Origin: Mytilus trossulus
Taxonomy: Eukaryota; Mollusca; Bivalvia; Mytilida; Mytilidae
Length of the DNA: 64,000 nt
Direction: 5' to 3'
NCBI RefSeq assembly: GCF_036588685.1
Contig: NC_086374.1
Coordinates: 68,694,457-68,758,456 of the forward strand
Numbering within the stretch: position 1 is the first letter of the stretch; every line of letters begins with the position of its first letter. The notes beneath the pieces were generated by a model. That model made no database searches and was not told where the DNA came from. It saw nothing but the letters and a program-made list of their open reading frames with translations. Shown here piece by piece: positions 24,440 through 37,900 of the stretch. The position numbers and the translations under genes were made by a program.

Positions 24440-27400
24440 GTGTACATAATCTGTTTATATATATGTAATTACTCAATGGAAAATACTTCATTGATAATAA
24501 ACGTTCTTGTCAGTTGATTGTGCTGCTTTTTATCAATCATTTAAAAATGGACTACACATAGTTTTACTACATGTTACTCCAATTAAAATACACTGATGAC
24601 ACAATAAAAATAAGAGATGCATGGTATCAACCAGTAAGGAAGAAACCTAACAAAAAAGACTGATTGATAAATATAAGATATGGTTTGATTGTCAATGAGA
24701 CAACTCTCCATTGCAAAGATAGGTTCTTATTGAAAACTATCATATTTGATGAAACTGCTAATCTATTGCAATGGTGATACTAGAAATAATCACTGAACAT
24801 GATATATTTAAACGAAATCATTCGAATATGGAAAACTCCTCAAATCTCAAACACTTTTAAATCTTTCCATTTGCACCATAATTTCTTTACAAGTTGTTAA
24901 GACTGTTGTTTTTTTCTAGTGATCTGATGATTTAAAATCCGGTCAGGTCTATGAGAAATGCTGTCGATTACATTTAAATTTCATCAGTCATGAAACTTAT
25001 TGAAAACTGTAAGAAGTGTTGTTTCTGGCTATTTTTTTCTTGGTCACAAATATCAAACTAACAACTATATCACCCGAAAGACATGTAGAAACAGCCAACC
25101 GTTTTCCTTCCTTAACATAATGATGTGTCGTCATTTTTTATAACTATCTATCAGTTATAGAAGAGGGACGAAATATTCCAGAGGGACAGTCAAACTCTTA
25201 AATCAAAAGAAAACTGCAAACATACAAACAATAGTACACATGACATAACATAGAAAACTAAAGAATAAGCAAAAACTAGGGGTGATCTCAGGTGCTCCGG
25301 AAGTTTTTATCCTTCTGGTAACTGAATGTTTTCATTAATGTGTGCATTAGTTTTAAGACATTCGATCTAGATAAGCAAAAAACGAGGGCAACACTTTTGC
25401 CTAGGTAACTGCATCACCTTAAATACACATAGCATATATCAATGACCAGGAAAAAATGAATGTAGGACAGAAAGTCAAAGAACAAAAAAAGTCACAATTA
25501 ATTTGGAGACATTTGTTTGAATATATAACAGAAAGATCTTGCAATGTTTTCTTTTTATTACAAAACACATTTTTTATTATATCAAGTGACACTGTTTTCT
25601 TATTTATGTCACAGAACTATATATAACTTGTGACTTTTTGTCCTATAGTTTGTTCCATTTCCCACCTATCTAAAAAAATAATGTTATCTTTTTCTCATCG
25701 TAATTATTATATAAAATTTCTTTTTATGAACCATTGCCATAAATATATTCATTGGTGTGCCGAGTTTGTATAGGTAATGTGCCGAGTTTGTATAGGCCGA
25801 GTTTGTACTATGCCGAGTTAAACATGTCCCGAGTTTGTAGTGTGCCGAGATGTCCTGTATTCGAAATAAATGTTAAAATTCAAATATTGACATGTTTATG
25901 ACCTAATTAACACCTTTGATGGTTTTTAATCTGCAGATCACCCGATCTTGAGTTGATTAGTGTCGACACTATGATTATCACAGGTGCAACAATTTGAATA
26001 AAATTGAGAAAGGAAATGGGGAATGTGTCAAAGCGACAACAACCCAACCATAGAGCAGACAACAGACAAAGGTCACCAATGGGTCTTCAATGTAGCGAGA
26101 ATTCCCGCACCCACAGGTGTCCTTCAGCTGGCCCCTAAAAATATGTATACTAGTACAGTGATAATGGATGTCAAAATTTGAATGTTTACTTTGGATTTCC
26201 TTCAATCGAGACAATTTGTAATCTTCATTTCTAATGGCTTCAATTTACTGTAATTTTTGTTAAGATAACTGAAATCCAAGAATTTAAGAACCCACAAACA
26301 TATAAATTTTGCTCAAACCACAAAAATTGATACCCACGAATTAAAGTACTTTCACAGTCAATCATGACAGTATACTCAAACTGACTTATATTTAACTATG
26401 GTTTACATGTATGTTACAGTGAAAATAATTTAGCATGCAAGCCAATTTGCAAACTTTGCTGTTCGATCGGACATTGTAATTGAAATTGATAGATTTGTAC
26501 CTAAATAATTTGGATAGTCTGAGTAACGATCTGTTTACTGTAGATCACTGTACAGATGATTAGCCTTCCCATTTAATCAAGGTGTCAATCTTAATTACAA
26601 TGTATTTGCTAATAATCAAACAAAGTTTGCAAGCAAGACATTTATTTTTTAAATTATTTGTATTTTAATTTTGTCTAGTTTACTATTGATCTTTCATAAT
26701 TTTTTCATGTATGACATGTATATGGCTTTAGTCCCCATTACTACCCATTGTATTTCACTGCTTCATATATTTACTTTTTGTTTTACAGTTTGATATTAGA
26801 GAAGATGAGGAGCAAGATGTAAAACTTGGTCAGACTTTGGATCTACTGTTAGCTGCAGGATACTTCAGAGCTAGAATTAAAGGACTATCTCCCTTTGATA
26901 AAGTACAATACAATTATGTTTTATCTCTCTTTGTTAATAAAATGATGTTTTATCTCCCTTTGATAAAGTACAATAAAATTATGTTTTATCTCCCTTTGAT
27001 AAAGTGCAATAAAATCATGTTTAAGCATATACTGACTTGTTTGTTATATGATATTGCCTGAAATAAACATTCTTAATTATTTTTTGAAGGTAGTTGGTGG
27101 TATGACATGGTGTATAACAACCTGTAATTTCGATGTTGATGTTGACCTACTTTTTCAAGAAAATTCTACAATTGGACAGAAAATGTGAGTTATGTTCTAC
27201 TAGATCTTTTTTTCTATCTGATATTTTAATAGATATAGGAAGATGTGGTATGATTGCCAATGAGACAAATCTTCATCCAAGTCACAAATTATAAAAGTAA
27301 AACCATTATAGATCAAGGTACAGTCTTCAATATGGAGCCTAGCTTGGCTCACACTGAACAGCAAGCTATCAAGGCCCCCAAAAATTACTAGTAACAGACT

Positions 27401-30400
27401 ATTTGAACTTGTAATTATTTTTAATTACGGAATTTGCATAATTTCTTGTGTTTGAAATTTTTAATGAATTCCATGTTTATTCTGTATTATAATGTTCTGT
27501 GCCGCGTACAACACTTTGTTTTGCAAAGAAGATAGAACATTTTCAATAAAATGTACTGTGCCGCGCACAACACTATTTATACAAAATACATTGAGTGGAA
27601 AGTGTTATGCACCGCTCAAAACATTATAATACAGAATAAACATGGAATTTTTTAAATATTTCAAACACAAGATGTTATGCAAATTCATTAGTTAAAAATA
27701 ATCCCAAGTTCAAATAATAGGTAATTTCTGCAATCTGTCTTTCATCGGAAAAGATCATCAATTTCGCACACCTTTATGACGTCATTTACCAGATAAAAGG
27801 CATGCCTGTAACCCTACTGTATTCAAAGTTTCCAGCACTTCCATAATTGTAATCTTTGATCTTTTATTAGTCTCTGTGTGATAAGAAGGATGCATGTATT
27901 TTTCCAACTCAAATCAATACATGTACAGTACTTAATCAGAGTAAGAAATAATGCTTATTATCTTGCTGTCCTTTTCAGAGCACTAACAGAAAAGATTGTA
28001 GCTGTTTTACCAAAAATGAAATGTCCACACAGAATAGAACCTCATCAAATACAAGGATTGGATTTTATACATATCTATCCAGTTGTACAATGGTTGGTGA
28101 AACGTGCTGTGGAAACAAAAGAAGAAATGGGAGATTACATCAGGGCATTCTCAGTGTCGCAATTCAATAAAAACCATAAAACACCAGAGGTTTGAACATA
28201 TTATTTATACAATTTATACTTAAAATCTCTGTTACAGCTTTTAATTAAATGAACAGTAAACATGTTAAATAAAATAAATATTTTCTATCTTAAAATCTAA
28301 AATATTTTAAAATTGTCTACCTTATTACCTAAGACATTGTACATGTTCATGACATTCTAGACAATATGAAAAGTGTTTAAATTAATGAATAAACAAAATA
28401 CATGTAATTTAATTTGAATGAGTAATTATTTAAGCACAAACACTTCATACAACAAATGTGCACAAGTTCAAAACTTTTTTTTTTTCTTGTTTTTTTCGTT
28501 TGTATTTTTATGTATTGTTTTAGTGTTGTCACAAAGAGCATGCATAGGCCTTGGTTTTCCTTTTCAAACAGAAAAAGAAAATAACTTATTGAATACCTCG
28601 CCCAAACAACATGAATGAATGTTATGAAATAATTTTATATCTAGGTTAAGTAATTATATACAAGTAAACTATGTGTATATTAAAAAGTGAGAAGTGATAG
28701 AGTTATTGAATATACATTATACATGTATGTGTTTATTTTAAGCAGTAATTTTACACATACATTTTGTATACATATACATTTTATTTTACAGGATGTTTCG
28801 TTTGAGTTATTAATAGAAAAATCAACAGACTCAGTTGCCAGTGTAAAGGTAATATCAAATGCTAACAAAATACAATATAAGGTTGAAGTCAATGTTAGAA
28901 AAATATCAACTTTTTGTATGATATAAAAAAGAAGATGCGGTATGATTGCCAATCAACTGTCCACAAGAGATCAAAATGACACAGATATTTAAAACAACTA
29001 TAGGTCACTGTACAAACTGGGGATGGGGTGGGATTATGAACAGATATAGCATGTTAAGGAGGGGTATTTTTCTCAAATACCCCTCAATAACATGATATAT
29101 CTGTTTAATTACACCGAATGTTAATGTACCAAAACCCATTGATGATCATGACGTTACAAGCGTCCAGTCGGATAGAGTATTTTTTGGCAAATACCATGGC
29201 AGAGAGGGTAAATAAGGCATATCCTTTTAGCAAATACCACGGCGGCGTTAAAAATGAACGATATTCATCTGATTTCCTGTAGAGACTTCAATAAAATTAC
29301 AAATAAACCTGTATACCTTGCAGTTTAGAGATAGAAAAAGTAGGACCAATTGATGATACATTTGTAATAGTCTTACTGATATTGAGATGAGATGAATTTT
29401 ACCTTTTGCAAGTTAACTCTGCTAAAGTTTAATAACTGTTTTGGGACTTTGTTTTAGTGGTTTTCATTGATATTATAATTCAAGCCATTTACAGGGAAAG
29501 AACTTAAGAATTTGGCAATGGTAGCCCACAGCTTAAATTTTGTAGCCCATATATATAGTCCTATACAAGAAAAGCAGAAATTTCAGAAGCCTACACCAAA
29601 TTTTAGGGGCCATTGACCTGTGGGCCCCTGCTAATTTCATACCCTGCATTTACCTAAATTTGAACACCTATTACAGGAGAACTACAAGCCACAGAGAAGG
29701 TATCGTAGACCTGATGCTGAAAACTTAAAAGATGAAGAAACAAGAGTTCATTCTACGTTGTTAGAATATGGCAGGTAAAGTTCAACTTCTAAATTTTCAT
29801 GTACCGTAATTGTTTGTCTTAGTAGTTAAGGGCAATTAAGTTTTACCCTTTGTCTGTACATCAGTAAGTCCCAAAAATGGTTTCTGTTCTCTAAATTAAG
29901 TTTGCCTCAACTAAAGAATACAAACATATACATAAATCCTATAACAACAAAACTCAGATCAAGTACAAATTTTGGTAGTGTCACATTTACTGCTCTTGAG
30001 TTATGTCCCTTTTGAACATTATATGTGAGCAGGGGCATCATCTGTATCTTTCCAATTTATTTGCATTAGATTATTGATTTAAATTTGATTGCAAAATTTA
30101 CTTATGATAGGTAGTGATATATTTCAATATTGTTGTAGATACCGGTATATATTTTTTTCAACAATTGGAAATCCCTGTTTTGTAAGCTTTGTTCCAAGCT
30201 ATATTTAAGGCACTTAAACTTTGCAATGTTATTTTGAACAGATGGTTTTACTATTATTTTTTTTAATATATTTTCTGTGATTAAAATACATTTGAAGAAT
30301 TCTTTTTATTGGAATCTTGAAGCAACTGCAAAACACAGCTTCATGATGTTTAAAGTACAAAAGTTATCCAGAGTGATGTATTTTTTTATGTACTTTTTGT

Positions 30401-31935
30401 AACTGTCAGTTATCAACATCCTGTTCAACCTATTTATATGAATAAAATGGGATGCTGGGTATTTGACAAAGATGACAGCAACCTTATTACACAAAAAACA
30501 GAACACATGTATATCATTAAAACTTATTGTAAAACACTTAAGATAAATTTATGCTACTGTAAATAATTTAGGAAAAGTCAATATGAGATCTCTTCTGTAT
30601 ATATTGTATGCCCTCAAGCATTTTGTACAGTACATATGAAAATGACTTTTCACAATACTTTAAATTCTTGACTGGAACAACTGAGAAATTGAACGATTTA
30701 GTTCAGTTTTTTGAAATGATAAAAAAAGATAATAAAATATTTTTTTATAACAAAGATATGTAAATTATTTTTCAGACGTTATGGAATCAGTAAGTCAGAC
30801 CAGGAAGAAAAGGTAACAGAAACATTATTGAGTTATTTCCCTTTATAACTTTATATGATATGCTATCAGGGGCATCCCTATTGGAACAGACAACTTTCGA
30901 GTTTGATGCATTTCTGTCAAAAACTCTGGTTTTAGTAAATGTCATTTGTGCGTTTAGGGGCATTGTCACTTCCATTCCAATAATGAGCGAGTGGTTGGAA
31001 AACTATAATTCTATATTGTACGAATCATTCGGCAAATTGAATTCTCAAAATTGACAATCAGCATTGCTGTCATTATGGAATTGTCATTAAGAACCTACAG
31101 AACAACCATTATTTCTAGTTTATCCTGCACTATGACGATCACTGAGACGCTTGATGAACGTAAATAGTGCAGGGATACAGGGGCCCCCCTCTATCTGGTA
31201 AATGACGTCATAAATGCGCGTATAATTCACGAGTTTTTTCCGGTGAAAGTGGTCTATTTTGAAACAAGAAAAATCATTGACATGAACCTCTCTCAAAAAG
31301 AATGAGGGTCCGTTTTATCTTCTTTCATTAATTATGGTTTTAAGACACTTAACGACAAAAGATTGTAATTAAGGTGGTATGGGTGTCTTTCGCCATCTTG
31401 GATTGTAAAAAACAGAGAATCTAAGGTCCATATTTTCTATCAAATTAGCAAAATTTGATGCAAGAATGCAGATATTTCATGTGTTTTTACATTTAAAAGA
31501 TCCAATTTATAAGAATATAACTTATAAATATAAATATATGTACAAGTGTAGATTATTTTTGGTTGTTTTTAAATATTTTGAAATTGTCAATTTAAGGGGA
31601 GGTAACTCTAAAACAGTGCATTTTCTGTTGGATTGTTCATGGAATTTTCCTACTTTGTATTTTAGCCGGAAAAAACGCACGGTGACCCTATCTTTTCTTT
31701 TGATATTATCAAAGCATTGTTTGAAAGCTATATTTTCCTAATTTATTTTACAATTCTATCATTTCGTTTATTTTCTATTCACAAAATGGTGTTTTTTCCT
31801 GTATAATCCATACAAAATGTGTCATTTTGTCACCACCCGTAGCTTGAAAAAATGCACGGTGACCTATCATTTTTATAATATTTTTATACGACCGCAAATT
31901 TTTCAAAATTTTCGTCGTATATTGCTATCACGTTG

Positions 31936-31982
<47 letters not shown>

Positions 31983-34900
31983 CGAATACTTTTAGTTTTC
32001 GCACTCTAACTTTAGTAAAAATGAATATAAATCTATAAAATTTTATCACAAGGTTTATGACCACAAAAGGAAGGTTGGTATTGATTTTGGGAGTTTTGGT
32101 CCCAACATTTTAGGAATTAGGGGCCAAAAAGGGCCCAAATAAGCATTTTCTTGGTTTTCGCACTATAACTTTAGTTTAAGTTAATAGAAATCTATGAAAT
32201 TTTGACACAAGGTTTATGACCACAAAAGAAAGGTTGGGATTGATTTTGGGAGTTTTGGTTTCAACAGTGTAGGAATTAGGGGCCAAAAAAGGGCCCAAAT
32301 AAGCATTATTCTTGGTTTTCGCACTATAACTTTAGTTTAAGTAAATAGAAAATAATGAAATTTAAACACAATGTTTATGACCACAAAAGGAAGGTTGGTA
32401 TTGATTTTGGGAGTTTAGGTCCCAACAGTTTAGGAATTCGGGGCCAAAAAGGGACCCAAATAAACATTTTCTTGGTTTTCGCACCATAACTTTAGTATAA
32501 GTAAATAGAAATCTATGAAATTTAAACACAAGGTTTATGACCATAAAAGGAAGGTTGGTAATGATTTTGGGAGTTTTGGTCCCAACAGTTTAGGAATAAG
32601 GGGCCCAAAAGGTCCAAAATTAAACTTTTATTTGATTTCATCAAAATTGAATATTTAGGGTTCTTTGATATGCCGAATCTAACTGTTTATGTAGATTTTT
32701 AACTTTTGGTCCCGTTTTCAAATTGGTCTACATTAAGGTCCAAAGGGTCCAAAATTAAACTTCGTTTGATTTTGACAAAAAATTAATCGGTTGGGTTCTT
32801 TGATATGCTGAATCTAAAAATGTACTTAGATTCTTGATTATCGGCCCAGTTTTCAAGTTGGTCCAAATCGGGGTCCAAAATTAAACTTTGTTTGATTTCA
32901 TCAAAAATTGAATAAATGGGGTTCTTTGATATGCCAAATCTAACTGTGTATGTAGATTCCTCATTTTTGGTCTTGTTTTCAAATTGGTCTACATTAAAGT
33001 CCAAAGGGTCCAAAATTAAACTTAGTTTGATTTTAACAAAAATTGAAATCTTGGGGTTCTTTGATATGCTGAATCCAAACATGTACTTAGATTTTTGATT
33101 ATGGGCCCAGTTTTCAAGTTGGTCCAAATCAGGATCTAAAATTATTATATTAAGTTTTGTGCAATAGCAAGTCTTTTCAATTGCACAGTATTGCGCAATG
33201 GCAAGAAATATCTTATTGCAAAATATTGTGAAATAGCAATTTTGTTTTTAATTAGAGTTATCTTTCTTTGTCCAGAATAGTAAGCAAGAAATATCTAATT
33301 GTAAGATTTTTTTTTATTTGGAGTTATCTTTCTTTGTCCAGAATCAACTTAAATCTTTGTTATATATACAATATACAATGTATATTCACTTTTTACTACC
33401 AACTGATAAATTAAAATAAACTTTACCATTCAGTGATAACAAGCAGTTTTTTTACATCTTAATATTTTATGATGTATTTAAATGAGTAGTAATTGTTGCA
33501 AACTCCATTAGAAATTTTAATTGAGATTAGTTTTGGAATAAGGGAAATAGTGAATTGCTCTAAGAGAAAACAAAAATTTTAATTTCATTAGAACACATTC
33601 ATTCTGTGTCAGAAACCTATGCTGTGTCAACTATTTAATCACAATCCAAATTTAGAGCTGAATCCAGCTTGAATGTTATGTCCATACTTGCCCCAACCGT
33701 TCAGGGTTCAACCTCTGCGGTCGTATAAAGCTACGCCCTGCGGAGCATCTGGTTTAACATGTTTTAATAGATACTACTTTTTGGCAAAGTATGAACAAAT
33801 TCTATCATTTTTATTTTAGACTCCCATACCACCTTAAGGGAATAAGTTATTTAAAATATATAAAAATTCAATTTTTGTTAAGTCTTTACTGGTCAGTTAT
33901 AGTAAAATAATGTGTTCTGAATATTACAAAAAAATTACAGCATTATATATAATTTGCAGGAAAGTGAAAAGAGTGCCAAGAAACGTGCTGTAGCAGCTGG
34001 CTTGGGAGGGGAGACAACTGAAGAAGATTTACAAGCACAAGAAGAGGTATATTTATACTTATCGGTCGTCCCACTGTCTATATCACTCTGTTCAGCTCTT
34101 AATATTATTCCGTATCATGTCTTTGTGACGTCAAATACGTTGACCCGGCCTTAATAACTTTGACCCGGACTTATCAGCGACGTCATAATGTTTGAACCGA
34201 CGTTAATAACTTTGACCCAAACTTATCAAGTCATCTTTTGAGTGCTGGTGAAACAAAGAAAACACTTCCGAAACACACAAATATAGCCCGATAAATCGAT
34301 TATCAGATTATCTGCATATTGATATTGTAAAATATCAGCTGCTTGACATAATATGAAGGCTTTTTGATCTCGTTCGCTACGCTCACTCGACAAAAAGCTT
34401 CATATTATGTCTCGCAGCTGATATTTTACGATATCAACATGCAGATAACCTGATAATCGGTACATATTTCAAAACTTTTTAAAAACAATTGTCAATAATA
34501 TAGATATTTTACCCAGTATGTATAAAATATACAGTTATCAATTTCAAGGCTCTGTACGCTAACTGGTAACGTATACAATTCTTCTAACACAAATGATCTA
34601 TTATTGTTTGATGCTATTAACTATTTTATTACATAGGCTTATAGGAACTTTACATACCATCTTGTTGTCCGAATACATTCAATACTTATTACCTAATACA
34701 AGTAAATGTTTGTGTAATACCATCAATGGCAAGCATGCTGTATTAGCCACCCGTGATGATATCGATACTAGTTTTACAAATTCAGTTTTGGTGATGTCAC
34801 TTTTACAGTTCTCTAGTTATGTCCCTTTATAAGGTTATATGGAAGTAGGGGCATCATTATGTCCCATTGACACATTCTCCATTTATTATTTCATAATCAA

Positions 34901-37900
34901 GTACTTGGCTTAAAGTTTGTTTTTTTTCAGAAAAGGATTGCCATGTTGATGTCTGGAATGTCAGCCATGGGTATTCAAGAGGTATGGCTATTTTAAAATT
35001 AATTAGACTAAAAGCTGACTTATGCTACTGTGAATACATATTTATTCTTGGGATACCAATTTTTATGTAATCCAAGTTTAAATGTTGTCTGCTTTATAAA
35101 TATTTTTTTCTTTCTGATTTAGGTGTTAAATAAATGTGTTGCATTAAAATATGTTTGACATTTGATGTTTTTAAAAGATTGCAGTGTAGTGCATACCAAT
35201 TATTAATCAAAATGTATAATGAAGGTATATCACATAGTTTGTGATAATTGTGTATAGAAATAATTCCAATGTGATCTTAATATGGCAAAGTTTTGATTGT
35301 TCCTGAGTTTGCCAGATAACCCCAAAGGAAAAATGATAGTATTAAAATGTAGAATTTAAAATGTAAAATTATTTCAAATAAACCATATTTGATCAGCACA
35401 TTAATTAATAATAAATGTGATTAGTATAAGAGCTCACGTTTTTTAGCTCACCTGGCCCGAAGGGCCAAGTGAGCTTTTCTCATCACTTGGCGTCCGTCGT
35501 CTGTCGTCGTCCGTCGTCCGTCCGTCGTCGTCCTGCGTCCGGCGTTAACTTTTACAAAAATCTTCTCCTCTGAAACTACTGGGCCAAATTTAACCAAACT
35601 TGGCCACAATCATCATTGAGGTATCTAGTTTGAAAATTGTGTCCGGTGACTCTGCCAACCAACCAAGATGGCCGCCATGGCTAAAATTAGATCATAGGGG
35701 TAAAATGCAGTTTTGGGCTTATAACTCAAAAACCAAAGCATTTAGAGCAAATCTGACAAAGGGTAAAATTGTTTATCAGGTTAAGATCTATCTGCCGTGA
35801 AATTTTCAGATGAATCTGACATTCCGTTGTTAGGTTGCTGTCCCTGAATCGGTAATTTTAAGGAAATTTTGCTGTTTTTGGTTTTTATCTTGAATATTAT
35901 TATAGATAGAGAAAAATTGTTAACAGCAATAATGTTCAGCAAAGTAAGATCTACAAATAAGTCAACATGACCAAAATGGTCAGTTGACCACTGTAGGAGT
36001 TATTGACCTTTATAGTCAATTTTTAACCATTTTTCGTAAATCTTAGTTATCTTTTAGAAAAATCTTCTCGTCTGAAACTACTGGGCCAAATTAATTGAAA
36101 CTTGGCCACAATCATCTTTGGGGTATCCAATATAAAAATTGTGTACGGTAACTCGGCCAACCAACCAAGATGGCAGCCATGGCTAAAAAGAGAACATGGG
36201 AGTAAAATGCAGTTTTTGGCTTATAACCCGAAAAACAAAGCATTAAGAGCAAATCTGACAGAGGTAAAATTGTTGATCAGGTCAAGATCTATCTGCCCTG
36301 GAATTTTCAGATGAATTGGAATAATTTGGATCATCGGTTGTTAGGTTGCTGCCCCTAAATTGGTAATTTTGAGGAAATTTTGCTGTTTTTTTGTTATTAT
36401 CTTGAATATTATTATAGATAGAGATAAACTGTAAACAGCAATAATGTACAGTAAAGTAAGAACTAAAAATAAGTCAACATTACCAAAATAGTCAATTGAC
36501 CCCCTGAGGAGTTATCGCCCTTCATAGTCATTTTTTAACAATTTTCACAAAATTTGTAGATTTTCACTAACATTTTCCACAGAAACTACTGTTATAGATA
36601 GAGATAATTGTAAGCAGCAAAAATGTTCAATAAAGTAAGATCTTCAAACACATCACCATCACCAAAACACAATTTTTTCATGAATTCATTTGTGTACAAT
36701 GTTTAATATTAACATACACCAAGGTGAGCGACACAGGCTCTTTAGAGCCTCTAGTTTCATTATCCCTAACTTTTTCATAAAAAGAATAATTTCAACAACT
36801 TACTTCATATGAGTAACTTGTTAAATGTATGACAAAGTATTATGAAATAAATAGTTTTATGCTTTTTTGATTTAATTGCATGTAAGTTTTGTTTTTGTTT
36901 GCATGGCAGGGTAAATTAACAGCTAGCGCCGTAGGATCTATAGTCAGCATGCAGAGTGAACAAATACAGCAGATACATACAGAATATGCTGAAAAAGTAA
37001 GTTATTGGATAGATAGTCAATCATCCTTTCCATGACCTATATCACCCTGCTCAGGTTCTTTGTAATTGTGATATGCGACTATTGTTGCAGAAAGCTCAAC
37101 ATAGGGATAGTGATCCGACGGCAGCAGCAGCGTTGGCTTTATATTTTTGAAGGTGGAAGACCTGGATGCTTCATACTTTGTATATATATGCATCATGTTA
37201 TGAAGTTTCTGTCAATCATATGTCAAATGTCTTTGACCTCATTTTCATGGTTCAGTCACTAATTGAAAAAAAGTTAAGATTTTTTGTAATGTTGAATTCT
37301 CTCTAATTATAAATATAGGATAACTATATTTGGTATATGCGAACCTTGCAAAGTTCTCATGCCTGTCAGACAGTTTTCACTTGACCTCGACCTCATTTCA
37401 TGGATCAGTGAACAAGGTTACGTTTTGGTTGTAAAGTCTGTATCTCAGATACCATAAGCAATAGTAGTATATTAGGTGAATGTAAGGGTGGTAAGGTGTA
37501 CATGTCCATGTTGCAGGTGTCATCTGACATTGACCTCATTTTCTTGGTTCAGTAGTTATAGTTACATTTTTGTGTTTTGGTCTGTTTTTCTAATACTGTA
37601 TGCAATAGGTCTTCTTTATTTGGTGTATGGAATGATTGTAAGGTTTACATGTCTAGCTGGCAGATGTCATCTGATCTTGACCTCATTTTCATGGTTTAGT
37701 GGTCAAAGTTTAGATTTTAGTTTTGGTCTTTTTTTCTGATACTATATGCTTTAGATCAATTATGTTTCTTATATGGAAATATTTGATGATCTATATGGCA
37801 GTTGCACAGTTTTTATTTGACCTTGACCTCATTTTCACAGTTCAATGCTCAGTGTTAAGTTTTTGTTTTTTGGTCTATTTTTCTTAAACCATAAGCAATA

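Larger units (their letters stand above)
19063..25862 (+). mobile_element. 6.8-kb Mutator-like (MULE) DNA transposon in CCDC93 intron 1
   Basis: The ends are inverted: GACATCTCGGCACATTACAA.. at 19070 and the complement, ending TTGTAGTGTGCCGAGATGTC, at about 25853. Each end continues inward with a cluster of ACAAACTCGGCA-type boxes, five on the left (19070-19165) and a comparable set on the right (25757-25853). The likely 9-bp target duplications are GAAATAAAC (19054-19062) and GAAATAAAT (25863-25871), 8/9 identical, a usual MULE length. The interior holds a nine-exon gene in the sense of CCDC93 encoding a PHD-FLYWCH-MULE transposase-like protein. It is therefore a once-autonomous element rather than a MITE. 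Confidence 0.88.

Noticed and set aside
31817-32038. Arginine-rich open frame
   Set aside because: Translation of the (CGT)n microsatellite in the 31.9-kb element.
35600-35800. Recurring ~66-codon open frames (also at 36102, 45109, 45610) with similar protein sequence
   Set aside because: They are core units of the microsatellite elements, begin without ATG (TTG), and similarity follows from DNA repetition rather than coding conservation.
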